The position numbers and the translations under genes are program-made. Shown here piece after piece: positions 13,987-21,575 of a DNA stretch of 22,959 nucleotides. Location: assembly GCF_000716875.1 (NCBI RefSeq), contig NZ_JNWQ01000100.1, positions 1-22,959 on the forward strand, read 5' to 3'. Each line of letters starts with the position of its first letter. Position 1 is the stretch's first letter. Below the pieces are notes generated by a model. That model made no database searches. It had not been told where the DNA came from and was given only the letters and a program-made list of their open reading frames with translations. The DNA is from Streptomyces novaecaesareae. Lineage in GTDB: Bacteria > Actinomycetota > Actinomycetes > Streptomycetales > Streptomycetaceae.

Positions 13987-16068
13987 ATGTGGGATGAGGC
14001 GTTTCCCAGCTTCCTGATCGGGCTGCGCGAGGGCCTGGAAGCCGGACTGATCGTGTCGATCCTGGTCGCCACGCTGGTCCGGGCGGGCCAGAAGGCCCGG
14101 TTGCCCCAGGTGTGGACGGGCGTCGCGGCGGCCCTCGCACTCAGCCTGAGCTTCGGTGCGGTGCTCACCTTCACCGCCGCCAACCTCTCCGGCCACGCCC
14201 AGGAGGCGTTCGGCGGGGTGCTCAGCCTGATCGCGGTCGGCTTCGTCACCGCGATGGTGTTCTGGATGCGGCGCTCGGCGCGCACCCTCTCCGCCGAACT
14301 GAAGGAGAAGGTCCAGGCCTCGCTGGCGATCGGCGCCGGCGCGCTGGTCCTCACCAGCTTCCTCGCGGTCGCCCGCGAAGGTCTGGAGACCTCGCTCTTC
14401 CTGTGGACCAACGTGCGCACCGCCGGGGAGTCCACCGGGCCGCTGATCGGCGCGGCCGTCGGCCTGGTGCTCGCCACCGGGCTCTGCTGGGCGCTGTACC
14501 GGCGCGCGCTGAAGATGAACCTCACCCGGTTCTTCACCATCACCGGCGCCGGGCTGATCGTCGTCGCGGCGGGCGTGCTCGGCTACGGCCTGCGCGACCT
14601 GCAGGAGTCCGGCCTGGTCGGCGGCGGCAGCACGTACGCCTTCGACCTGAGCGGGCACCTGGACGCCTCGTCCTGGTACGCCACGCTCGTCCAGGGCACG
14701 CTCAACCTGACCGTCACCATGACGGTCCTGCAGGTCGTCGGGTACGTCGCGTACCTGGGCGTCGTGATGACGATGTTCATCGAGGGCGTCCGGGGTGGTG
14801 CGGGCGCCACGGCTCCCGCGTCGGCGCCGGCTCCCGCGAAGGGTGAGTCCGCGAAGGGCGAGTCCGGGGCGGTCGGGGCCGTGGCCGGGGATGCCGAGCC
14901 GGTGCGTCCGGGCCGTCCGCGCTGGGTGCTGCCGACCGCGCTGGTCGCCGTGCCGGTGGTGCTGGCCGGAGCGGTGATCGCGGTCAGCGACGGCAAGCAG
15001 GACAGCACCGCCACCGTGTCCGTCTCCGAGCAGGACTGCGGAAAGGGCTTCGCCTCCCCGCAGCCCGGCCAGCAGGTGTTCCAGCTGCACAACACCGGCG
15101 ACAAGGTCTCCGAGGTGTACCTCGTCGACCCGGGCACCGGCGCGGTCTACGGCGAGATCGAAGGCCTGGCACCCGGCACCACCCGGGCCCTGACGGCCAC
15201 CATCGGCTCCGGCGACTACGCCTGGCGCTGCGTGCCCACCGGCGGGAAGACCGTCACCTCCGCCGCCGTGCACATCACCGGCGGCAGCGAGGTCAAGGCC
15301 GTCAAGCCGGTCTCCGAGGACGACCTCAAGGGCCCGCTCGACGCCTACAAGGAGTACGTCGACCAGGGCCTGGCGACCCTCATGACGCAGACCCAGAAGC
15401 TCCAGGCCGACGTGCACTCCGGCGACCTCGCCACGGCCAGGGCCGACTGGCTCGTCGCGCACCTGCAGTACGCCTCGCTGGGCGCCGCCTACGGCACCTT
15501 CGCCGACCTCGACGGCAAGATCGACGGACGGCCGGACGGCCTCGCCGACAAGTACCAGGACAAGGGCTTCACCGGCTTCCTGCGGCTGGAGTACGGCCTC
15601 TGGCACGGCCAGTCCGCCGCCGACCTGACGCCCGTCGCCGACGAGCTGGCGCAGAACGTCGCCAAGCTGGTGCACGACTTCCCCACGCAGGACTTCGCGC
15701 CGAGCGACCTGCCGCTGCGCGCCCACGAGATCCTGGAGAACACCCTCCAGTTCGAGCTCACCGGCGACACCGACATGGGCAGCGGCACCAGCCTGGCCAC
15801 CACCCAGGCCAACCTGGCCGGCACCCAGGAGCTGCTGACGCTGCTGCAGCCGCTGCTCGACGAGCGTGACCCGCAGGTGCTGGTCCGGGTGAACGCCGGG
15901 ATGAAGCGGGTCGGGGACCTCGTCGCCGCCGCCCGTACGCCCGAAGGCTGGACCCCGGTCGACCGGCTCCCCGCCGACAGCCGTCGCCGGATCAACGGCG
16001 CCACCGGGCAGCTGCTCGAAGACCTCGCTCCCGTCCCCGCCCTGCTTGAGATCCGGAAGGCCGCCTGA
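13987..16068 (+). CDS. efeU: Iron permease EfeU fused to EfeO-like periplasmic module
   Basis: This 693-residue protein joins two normally separate parts of the EfeUOB iron importer. Residues 1-270 are the FTR1/EfeU permease with seven or so helices and both iron-translocating motifs, R14-EGL-E18 and R130-EGL-E134. After an Ala/Pro/Lys linker comes another helix (about 313-334), which places the rest outside: an EfeO-type cupredoxin domain (about 341-432, Cys351 and Cys415) and an M75/imelysin-like domain (about 445-690) with [15 protein letters not shown]. The usual M75 HxxE reads L532-R-L-E535, so the first His seems lost. The ATG at 13987 has GGAGGAG (13972-13978). The stop overlaps the efeB start by one base, showing translational coupling. 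An iron box precedes it. Confidence 0.9.
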   Translation: MWDEAFPSFLIGLREGLEAGLIVSILVATLVRAGQKARLPQVWTGVAAALALSLSFGAVLTFTAANLSGHAQEAFGGVLSLIAVGFVTAMVFWMRRSARTLSAELKEKVQASLAIGAGALVLTSFLAVAREGLETSLFLWTNVRTAGESTGPLIGAAVGLVLATGLCWALYRRALKMNLTRFFTITGAGLIVVAAGVLGYGLRDLQESGLVGGGSTYAFDLSGHLDASSWYATLVQGTLNLTVTMTVLQVVGYVAYLGVVMTMFIEGVRGGAGATAPASAPAPAKGESAKGESGAVGAVAGDAEPVRPGRPRWVLPTALVAVPVVLAGAVIAVSDGKQDSTATVSVSEQDCGKGFASPQPGQQVFQLHNTGDKVSEVYLVDPGTGAVYGEIEGLAPGTTRALTATIGSGDYAWRCVPTGGKTVTSAAVHITGGSEVKAVKPVSEDDLKGPLDAYKEYVDQGLATLMTQTQKLQADVHSGDLATARADWLVAHLQYASLGAAYGTFADLDGKIDGRPDGLADKYQDKGFTGFLRLEYGLWHGQSAADLTPVADELAQNVAKLVHDFPTQDFAPSDLPLRAHEILENTLQFELTGDTDMGSGTSLATTQANLAGTQELLTLLQPLLDERDPQVLVRVNAGMKRVGDLVAAARTPEGWTPVDRLPADSRRRINGATGQLLEDLAPVPALLEIRKAA

Positions 16069-17450
16069 TGACCGACCACACCGCAGCCGCCGGCTCCTGC
16101 CCCTTCCCGCACGCCGCCGCCGCCGTCGATACCGCTGCCGAGACGGCTGCCGATACCGCTGCCGTCGAGAAGGCTGTCGTCGAGACCCCCGCTGCGCAGG
16201 GCGGCTGTCCGGCCGGGCCGGCCCGGCGCGGGTTCGTCCGGGCCGCGCTCGGCGCGGGCGCCGGAGCGGCCGTGCTCGCCGGCGGTGCCTTCACCCTCGG
16301 CGCCGGTCCGGCCGCCGCCGGGGACAGCCACCAGACCAAGAGCGGCGCGGTGCCGTTCCACGGCGACCACCAGGCCGGCATCACCACCCCCGCCCCCGGC
16401 TACGCGGCCTTCGTCTCCTGCCAGGCGATCGCCCAGGACCGCAAGGGCCTCGAAGAGCTCCTCAAGACCCTGACCGAGCGGATCCGCTTCCTCACCGCGG
16501 GCGGCACCCCGCCGGACCTCGGCGTCGGCGCGCCGCCCTCGGACAGCGGCATCCTCGGCCCGACCGTCCCCACCGACAACCTGACCGTCACGGTCGGCGT
16601 CGGCGCCTCGCTCTTCGACGACCGCTACGGGCTGGCCAAGGCCAAGCCGGTCAAGCTGGCGCCGATGAAGACCTTCCCCAACGACAACCTGCAGGCCGCC
16701 GAACTGCACGGCGACCTCTCGCTGCAGATCTGCGCCGACCGCCAGGACACCGTGCTGCACGCGCTGCGCGACATCACCCGGCACACCCGGGGCGCGATGC
16801 AGATCCTCTGGCGGATCGACGGCTTCCAGAACCAGTCCCGCCCGGACGGCGCCCAGCGCAACCTGCTCGGCTTCAAGGACGGCATCGTCAACCCGGACAC
16901 CACCTCCTCGCGGGAGATGGACCGGCTGGTCTGGGTCACCGACGGGACGGGTGAGCCCGCCTGGGCGACCGGCGGCAGCTACCAGGTGATCCGGATCATC
17001 CGGATGCTGATCGAGTTCTGGGACCGCGTCAAGCTCAGCGAGCAGGAGAAGATGTTCGGCCGCCGCCGCGACACCGGCGCGCCGCTGGACGGCCACCAGG
17101 AGACCGACGCGCCGGACTACGCCAAGGACCCGGACGGCAAGGCGATCCCGCTCGACGCGCACATCCGGCTCGCCAACCCGCGCACCGCCGACACCGACGC
17201 CTCGCGGATCCTGCGCCGGGGCTTCAACTACGACCGCGGCATCGACACGGCGGGCAACCTGGACATGGGACTGGTGTTCTGCTGCTACCAGCAGGACGTG
17301 GTGCGGCAGTTCGAGGCCACCCAGACCCGGCTCATCGGCGAGCCGCTGGTGGACTACATCTCGCCCACCGGCGGCGGGTACTTCTTCGTCCTGCCCGGCG
17401 TGAAGGACAACGCCGACTGGCTCGGGCGGGGGCTGCTGGCGGCCGTCTGA
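16068..17450 (+). CDS. efeB: Tat-exported DyP-type heme peroxidase EfeB
   Basis: The 460-residue DyP peroxidase is exported folded with heme and acts with EfeU/EfeO, probably oxidising ferrous iron or treating heme outside the membrane. An unusually long N-terminal region (about 50 residues, Ala-rich, with Cys11 and Cys47) precedes the Tat motif ARRGFVRA (R53, R54), its hydrophobic segment and cleavage near AAAG. The mature part starts with the EfeB-like [11 protein letters not shown], carries the DyP signature GFKDG (within [12 protein letters not shown]), the proximal heme His in AHIRLANPR and the distal Arg region [12 protein letters not shown]. Its ATG overlaps the previous stop (TGATG). 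A strong hairpin follows the stop codon. Confidence 0.93.
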   Translation: MTDHTAAAGSCPFPHAAAAVDTAAETAADTAAVEKAVVETPAAQGGCPAGPARRGFVRAALGAGAGAAVLAGGAFTLGAGPAAAGDSHQTKSGAVPFHGDHQAGITTPAPGYAAFVSCQAIAQDRKGLEELLKTLTERIRFLTAGGTPPDLGVGAPPSDSGILGPTVPTDNLTVTVGVGASLFDDRYGLAKAKPVKLAPMKTFPNDNLQAAELHGDLSLQICADRQDTVLHALRDITRHTRGAMQILWRIDGFQNQSRPDGAQRNLLGFKDGIVNPDTTSSREMDRLVWVTDGTGEPAWATGGSYQVIRIIRMLIEFWDRVKLSEQEKMFGRRRDTGAPLDGHQETDAPDYAKDPDGKAIPLDAHIRLANPRTADTDASRILRRGFNYDRGIDTAGNLDMGLVFCCYQQDVVRQFEATQTRLIGEPLVDYISPTGGGYFFVLPGVKDNADWLGRGLLAAV

Positions 17451-17462
17451 CGGTGGTGGTGT

Positions 17463-17504
17463 GCGGGCGGGCCCGGTGTGCAGCGGCGCACCGGGCCCGC
17501 CCGC
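17463..17504 (+). terminator. Terminator hairpin after efeB
   Basis: GCGGGCGGGCCCGGTG (17463-17478) and its exact complement (17489-17504) form a 16-bp stem, extendable inward by three pairs, starting 12 bp after the efeB stop. It lies between convergent transcripts and may serve both. Confidence 0.82.
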
Positions 17505-17533
17505 GTGCGTGAGTTCGGGTCGTCCTGGGCGTC

Positions 17534-17635
17534 CAGGAGCCGAGTACGCGCTCAGGAGCCGAGTACGCGCTCAGGAGTCGAGTACGCGCTCAGGAGTCGA
17601 GCACGCGCTCAGGAGTCGAGCACGCGTTCAGGGGC
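17534..17635. repeat. 19-bp tandem repeat, five copies plus a partial
   Basis: Units begin at 17534, 17553, 17572, 17591 and 17610, with a partial at 17629. The first reads CAGGAGCCGAGTACGCGCT; later ones drift by C-to-T and T-to-C changes. The stop codon of the sensor kinase (17628-17630) falls at the join of the fifth and sixth units, so the array forms the 3' end and downstream region of that gene. Confidence 0.92.
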
Positions 17636-19076
17636 CGAGGGTGAAGCCGATGACCGCCCCGCCGCCCTCCCGGTTGGCGGCGAAGGCGGTGCCGCCGTGC
17701 GAGCGGGCCACCTCGTGCACGATGGCCAGGCCCAGCCCCGAACCGGGCAGGCTGCGGGCGGCGGTGGCCCGGTAGAAGCGGTCGAAGACCCGGTCGAGAT
17801 CGGCCTCCTCGATGCCCGGGCCGCGGTCGCGCACCTCCACGCGCGGGCCGCGCACCACGACCTCGATCGGGCCCGCCCCGGCCGGGTCGAACTTGGCGGC
17901 GTTGTCCAGCAGATTGCCCACCGCGCGGGCCAGCGCGTCCGGGTGGGCGGTGACGGTGGTGCCGTCCGCGTCCACGGTGATCTCCCGGTCGCTGCGCCGC
18001 CGGGCCTGCGCGGCGGCCGCGTGGACCAGCTCCGCCAGCACCACCTCGACCGGTTCCTCGTCCTCCTTGCGGTCCGCCGCGAGCGCCACCAGCTCCTCCA
18101 CCAGCTGGGTCAACTCCCGTGCCTCCTCGGCCAGATCGGCCATCAGTGCGGCGCGCTCCGCGGGGGGCAGCCGGTCCAGGGAGGGCAGTACCGAGAGGTT
18201 GGTGCGCAGGCTCGTCAGCGGGGTGCGCAGCTCGTGCCCGGCGTCCTGGACCAGACGGCGCTGGTTCTCCTTGGCGGTGGCCAGCCGGACCAGCATCCGG
18301 TCGAAGGCCCGGCCGAGCCGGCCCACCTCGTCCGTCCCGGCGGCGGGCACCGGGACGTCCAACCGGCCGCTGGCGGCGACCAGTTCGGCCGCGTCGGTGA
18401 GCCGGACCAGTCGGCCGGTGATCCGTCCGGCGAGCAGCCAGCCGACCGCGCCCGCGATCAGCACGACCGCGGCCACCACGGCCACCATCTGCTTGCGCAG
18501 CTTCTCCAACAGCTCCTCGATGTCGCCGAGTTGCTGCACGATCTGGACGGCGCCGCGGCCGCCGCCGAGCGAGACCACGCCCACCCGGCAGGTGTTGCCG
18601 CCGATGCGGCGCACATCGGTCACCGTCCGGGCGGGGGCGTCGGCGCGGGCGAGCTCGCGGTCGGCCGTCGTGGCGGGGAGGTCGAGGTGGGCGGTGCCCG
18701 GGAGGACGACCCCGTCGGCGGTCAGGGCCTGCGCGGTGACCCGGATCGGGTGCAGCAGCTGCTCGCTCAGTCCGCTCGGGCTGTTGAAGTCCCCGGGGTA
18801 CAGCTTCTCGCGCTCGACCTGGCCGCTCACCGCCCGGACCGCCGAGGTGAAGTCGTCCGTCTCGTCGTCGCGGATCAGGTGGGCGGCGGCGCGGTAGCCG
18901 AGCAGGCCGATCAGCACCGCCACCAGCGCGGCCATTGCGGCGAAGGCGAGCGAGATCGTGGTGCGCAGGCCGGTGCGCGGGCCGGTGCGCGGGCGGGTGC
19001 GCAGAGCTGTGCGCAGGTTGGTGCGCAGGCCTGTGCGCGGCAGGTGTGGGCGGCGGGGTGCCGCCGGGCCGGTCAC
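17628..19076 (-). CDS. Two-component sensor histidine kinase (MprB-like)
   Basis: The 482-residue kinase has an Arg/Thr-rich cytoplasmic N-terminus made of seven four-residue units (x-L/P-R-T, about 12-39), TM1 (about 41-61), an extracytoplasmic sensor of about 130 residues, TM2 (about 197-217), a HAMP linker, a HisKA domain with the phosphoacceptor H281 in DAGHELRTPL, and a HATPase domain with the N box NLLDNAAKF, G1 DRGPGI, F box FDRFYRA and G2 GSGLGLAIV. The GTG start at 19076 overlaps the response regulator stop (GTGA), so the two are translationally coupled. The overall order and the RTPLTSLRTNL region resemble mycobacterial MprB, a cell-envelope stress sensor; the signal here is unknown. 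Confidence 0.92.
   Translation of the reverse strand: MTGPAAPRRPHLPRTGLRTNLRTALRTRPRTGPRTGLRTTISLAFAAMAALVAVLIGLLGYRAAAHLIRDDETDDFTSAVRAVSGQVEREKLYPGDFNSPSGLSEQLLHPIRVTAQALTADGVVLPGTAHLDLPATTADRELARADAPARTVTDVRRIGGNTCRVGVVSLGGGRGAVQIVQQLGDIEELLEKLRKQMVAVVAAVVLIAGAVGWLLAGRITGRLVRLTDAAELVAASGRLDVPVPAAGTDEVGRLGRAFDRMLVRLATAKENQRRLVQDAGHELRTPLTSLRTNLSVLPSLDRLPPAERAALMADLAEEARELTQLVEELVALAADRKEDEEPVEVVLAELVHAAAAQARRRSDREITVDADGTTVTAHPDALARAVGNLLDNAAKFDPAGAGPIEVVVRGPRVEVRDRGPGIEEADLDRVFDRFYRATAARSLPGSGLGLAIVHEVARSHGGTAFAANREGGGAVIGFTLGP
18961..19044. repeat. 12-bp tandem repeat inside the kinase gene, seven copies
   Basis: Units of the form GTGCGCRGGCCG start every 12 bp at 18961, 18973, 18985, 18997, 19009, 19021 and 19033. 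On the minus strand each codes x-Leu/Pro-Arg-Thr. The 12-bp period keeps the frame, so copy number can change without breaking the kinase. Confidence 0.92.
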
Positions 19077-19753
19077 TGGCGGCGCAGCGTGTAGCCGACG
19101 CCGCGGACGGTGTGGATCAGCGGGGGCAGGCCGGGGCGGTCGAGCTTGCGGCGCAGGTAGCCGATGAAGACGGCGAGGTTCTTCGAGCCCGGGCCGAAGT
19201 CGTACCCCCAGATCCGCTCGTACAGGGTGGCCTGGTCGAGGACGGCTCCGGCGTGCCGGGTCAGCAGCTCCAGCAGGTCGAACTCGGTGCGGGAGAGTTC
19301 GAGCTCCTCCCCGGCGCGCCAGGCCCGCCGGGCGGGCGGCTCGATCCGCAGGTCCGCGACGGCCAGGACCTCGGCGGCGGGGGCGGGCGGGTTGCGGCGC
19401 AGCAGGGCGCGCAGCCGGGCGAACAGCTCCTCCACGTCGAAGGGCTTGACCAGGTAGTCGTCGGCGCCGGCGTCCAGGCCGGCGATCCGGTCCGGGACCT
19501 CCACCCGGGCGGTGAGCATCAGCACCGGGGTGCGGTCGCCGGCCTCGCGCAGCCGGCGGCAGACCTCCAGCCCGTCCGGCTCCGGCATCATCACGTCGAG
19601 CACCAGGACGTCCGGGCGCTGCTCGGCGAGGACGGCCAGGGTCTGGGTACCGTTCGTGGCGATGCGCACCCGGTAGCCTTCCAGCATCAGCGCGCGGCCG
19701 AGCGATTCGCGGATGGCCCGGTCGTCCTCGGCGATCAGCACGGTGTGGGTCAT
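19073..19753 (-). CDS. OmpR-family response regulator (MprA-like)
   Basis: The 226-residue protein has a receiver domain (1-115) with the acidic pair E9-D10-D11, phosphoacceptor D53 (VLVLDVMMPEPDG), T81 and K103 (VKPF), then a winged-helix OmpR/PhoB domain (about 130-226) with ELSRTEFDLLELL, the recognition region NLAVFIGYLRRKL and HTVRGVGYTLR. It should be phosphorylated by the downstream kinase and bind direct-repeat DNA. The ATG at 19753 has AGGGAG about 9 nt upstream. It is divergent from gltD; a 20-bp direct repeat in the shared upstream DNA is a candidate site. Confidence 0.93.
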   Translation of the reverse strand: MTHTVLIAEDDRAIRESLGRALMLEGYRVRIATNGTQTLAVLAEQRPDVLVLDVMMPEPDGLEVCRRLREAGDRTPVLMLTARVEVPDRIAGLDAGADDYLVKPFDVEELFARLRALLRRNPPAPAAEVLAVADLRIEPPARRAWRAGEELELSRTEFDLLELLTRHAGAVLDQATLYERIWGYDFGPGSKNLAVFIGYLRRKLDRPGLPPLIHTVRGVGYTLRRQ

Positions 19754-19850
19754 GGCGACGATTCTCCCTGGCGTGCTCACGGCGGTTACCGGCGGGGCCG
19801 CAGGACGGCCGGGCGGGCTCGTACGGCCGCGCTTTCGCCTGCTGCTCCGT

Positions 19851-19890
19851 GGGCGTACGGTGGCCACACCGGGCGTACGGCGGCCACCCG
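19851..19890. promoter_or_regulatory. 20-bp direct repeat between the response regulator and gltD
   Basis: GGGCGTACGGTGGCCACACC (19851-19870) is repeated at 19871-19890 with three differences. OmpR-family regulators usually bind two direct repeats, each spanning about one helix turn, so this is a possible site for the adjacent regulator, 60-100 bp upstream of the gltD start. The repeat is seen; the binding is inference. Confidence 0.45.
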
Positions 19891-19950
19891 GTGCCGCGGT
19901 CGCCGGGCGGGCCGCCCGGTCCGTGTCGGCACGTCCTGCCGGAGGCCGCG

Positions 19951-21435
19951 ATGGCAGACCGGATGGCCTTCCTCACCACCCCGCGCGCGGAGCGGGCGCG
20001 GCGGGACGCGCGGCAGCGGCTGGAGGACCGGCGGGAGGTGTACCGGCCCGGCGAGCTGCTGCCGCTGGTGGGCGGGCAGGCGGAGCGGTGCATGGACTGC
20101 GGGCTGCCGTTCTGCCACAGCGCCTGCCCGCTGGGGAACCTCGTGCCCGAGTGGAACCGGCTGGTGGCGGCCGAGGACTGGCGGGCCGCGGCGGACCGGC
20201 TGCTGGCGACCAACAACTTCCCGGAGTTCACCGGGCGGCTCTGCCCGGCGCCCTGCGAGAGCGCCTGCGTGCTGGCCATCGACGGCGCCGCGGTGGCCAT
20301 CAAGAACGTGGAGCTGGCCATCGCCGACCGGGCCTGGGCCGAGGGCTGGGACGGTCCGCGGCCGGCGGAGCAGGGTGGCGGTGGGCAGGGTGGCCGTGGG
20401 CGGGTCGCGGTGATCGGCTCCGGCCCGGCCGGGCTGGCCGCGGCCCAGCAGCTGACCCGGGCCGGTCACGACACCACGGTGTACGAACGCGCCGACCGCC
20501 CCGGCGGGCTGCTGCGCTACGGGATCCCGCCGTTCCGGCTGGAGAAGCACCGGCTGGAGCGGCGGCTCGACCAACTGCGGGCCGAGGGCACGACGTTCTG
20601 CACCGGGGTGTGGATCGGCCGGGACGTCGCGGGCGAGGAACTGCGGGCCGGGTACGACGCGCTGGTCGTCGCGGTCGGTGCGACCGCCTGCCGGGAGCTG
20701 CCGGTGCCCGGGCGCGAACTGCCCGGGGTGCACCCCGCGATGGACTACCTGACCTGGGCGAACCGGGTGGACGAGGGCGACTGCCCGGTCTCACCGGTCT
20801 CCGCCGAGGGCCGCCACGTGGTCATCGTCGGCGGCGGGGACACCGCGGCCGACTGCCTGGGGACGGCGCTGCGCCAGCACGCCGCCTCGGTCACCCAGCT
20901 GGACATCAACCCGCGCCCGCCGGAGCACCGCGCGCCCGGGCAGCCCTGGCCCGTCCACCCCAAGGTGTACCGGGAGACCACCTCGCACGAGGAGTCCGGC
21001 GCTGTCGCGGCCGGGCCCCGGCTGTTCGCGGCCGCCACCGTGGGCTTCGAGCCGGGCCCGGACGGCCGGCTCGCCGCCGTCCGCTTCGCCGAGGCCGAAC
21101 CCGCCGACCGCAGCCCGCGGACGGGCACCGAGCAGCGCCTGCCGGCGCAACTCGCCCTGCTCGCGCTGGGCTTCACCGGGCCGGAACCGGACCAGCGGCT
21201 CTTCGCCCAACTCGGCCTCGCCACCGGCCCGGAGGGCACGCTGGCCAGGGACGACGGCTTCGCCACCACGACGGAGGGCGTGTTCGTCGCGGGTGACGCC
21301 GGGCGCGGGCAGTCGCTGATCGTCTGGGCGATCGCCGAGGGGCGGGCGGCGGCCGCCGCGGTCGACCGCTACCTGCGGGGCTGCACCGAACTCCCGGCAC
21401 CGATCCGGGCGTCGGCGCGGGCGCTCACGGTGTGA
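19951..21435 (+). CDS. gltD: Glutamate synthase small (beta) subunit, NADPH-dependent
   Basis: The 494-residue flavoprotein passes electrons from NADPH through FAD and Fe-S clusters to the large subunit for glutamate synthesis. N-terminal Fe-S cysteines are C47, C50, C55 and C59 (CMDCGLPFCHSACP) and C97, C101 and C105 (LCPAPCESAC). The FAD motif is VAVIGSGPAGLAAA, the NADPH motif VVIVGGGDTAADC, and the C-terminal GVFVAGDAGRGQSLIVWAIAEGR completes the FAD site. A short Gly-rich insert (GGGGQGGRG) sits between the N-terminal and FAD domains. ATG 19951 follows GGAGG (19941-19945). gltB, normally directly upstream, is absent; a two-component system occupies that place. It is either a second copy or serves another partner. 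Confidence 0.9.
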   Translation: MADRMAFLTTPRAERARRDARQRLEDRREVYRPGELLPLVGGQAERCMDCGLPFCHSACPLGNLVPEWNRLVAAEDWRAAADRLLATNNFPEFTGRLCPAPCESACVLAIDGAAVAIKNVELAIADRAWAEGWDGPRPAEQGGGGQGGRGRVAVIGSGPAGLAAAQQLTRAGHDTTVYERADRPGGLLRYGIPPFRLEKHRLERRLDQLRAEGTTFCTGVWIGRDVAGEELRAGYDALVVAVGATACRELPVPGRELPGVHPAMDYLTWANRVDEGDCPVSPVSAEGRHVVIVGGGDTAADCLGTALRQHAASVTQLDINPRPPEHRAPGQPWPVHPKVYRETTSHEESGAVAAGPRLFAAATVGFEPGPDGRLAAVRFAEAEPADRSPRTGTEQRLPAQLALLALGFTGPEPDQRLFAQLGLATGPEGTLARDDGFATTTEGVFVAGDAGRGQSLIVWAIAEGRAAAAAVDRYLRGCTELPAPIRASARALTV

Positions 21436-21575
21436 GGGCTTATGGGGGGCGGGGGCTCCCGGGTGGGGTTCGCGGGGGTGGCGGCTCGTGCGGGTGGCGG
21501 TGCCCGGCTCGGCCCAAGCGGCCACCGTCCGGCGCCGGGTCGGCGTCAACACCTTCATCCGGCCTCTTCGGGTCG

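Noticed and set aside
17534..17635. CRISPR-like array
   Set aside because: The 19-bp units abut with no spacers, and no cas genes are present; it is a plain tandem repeat.
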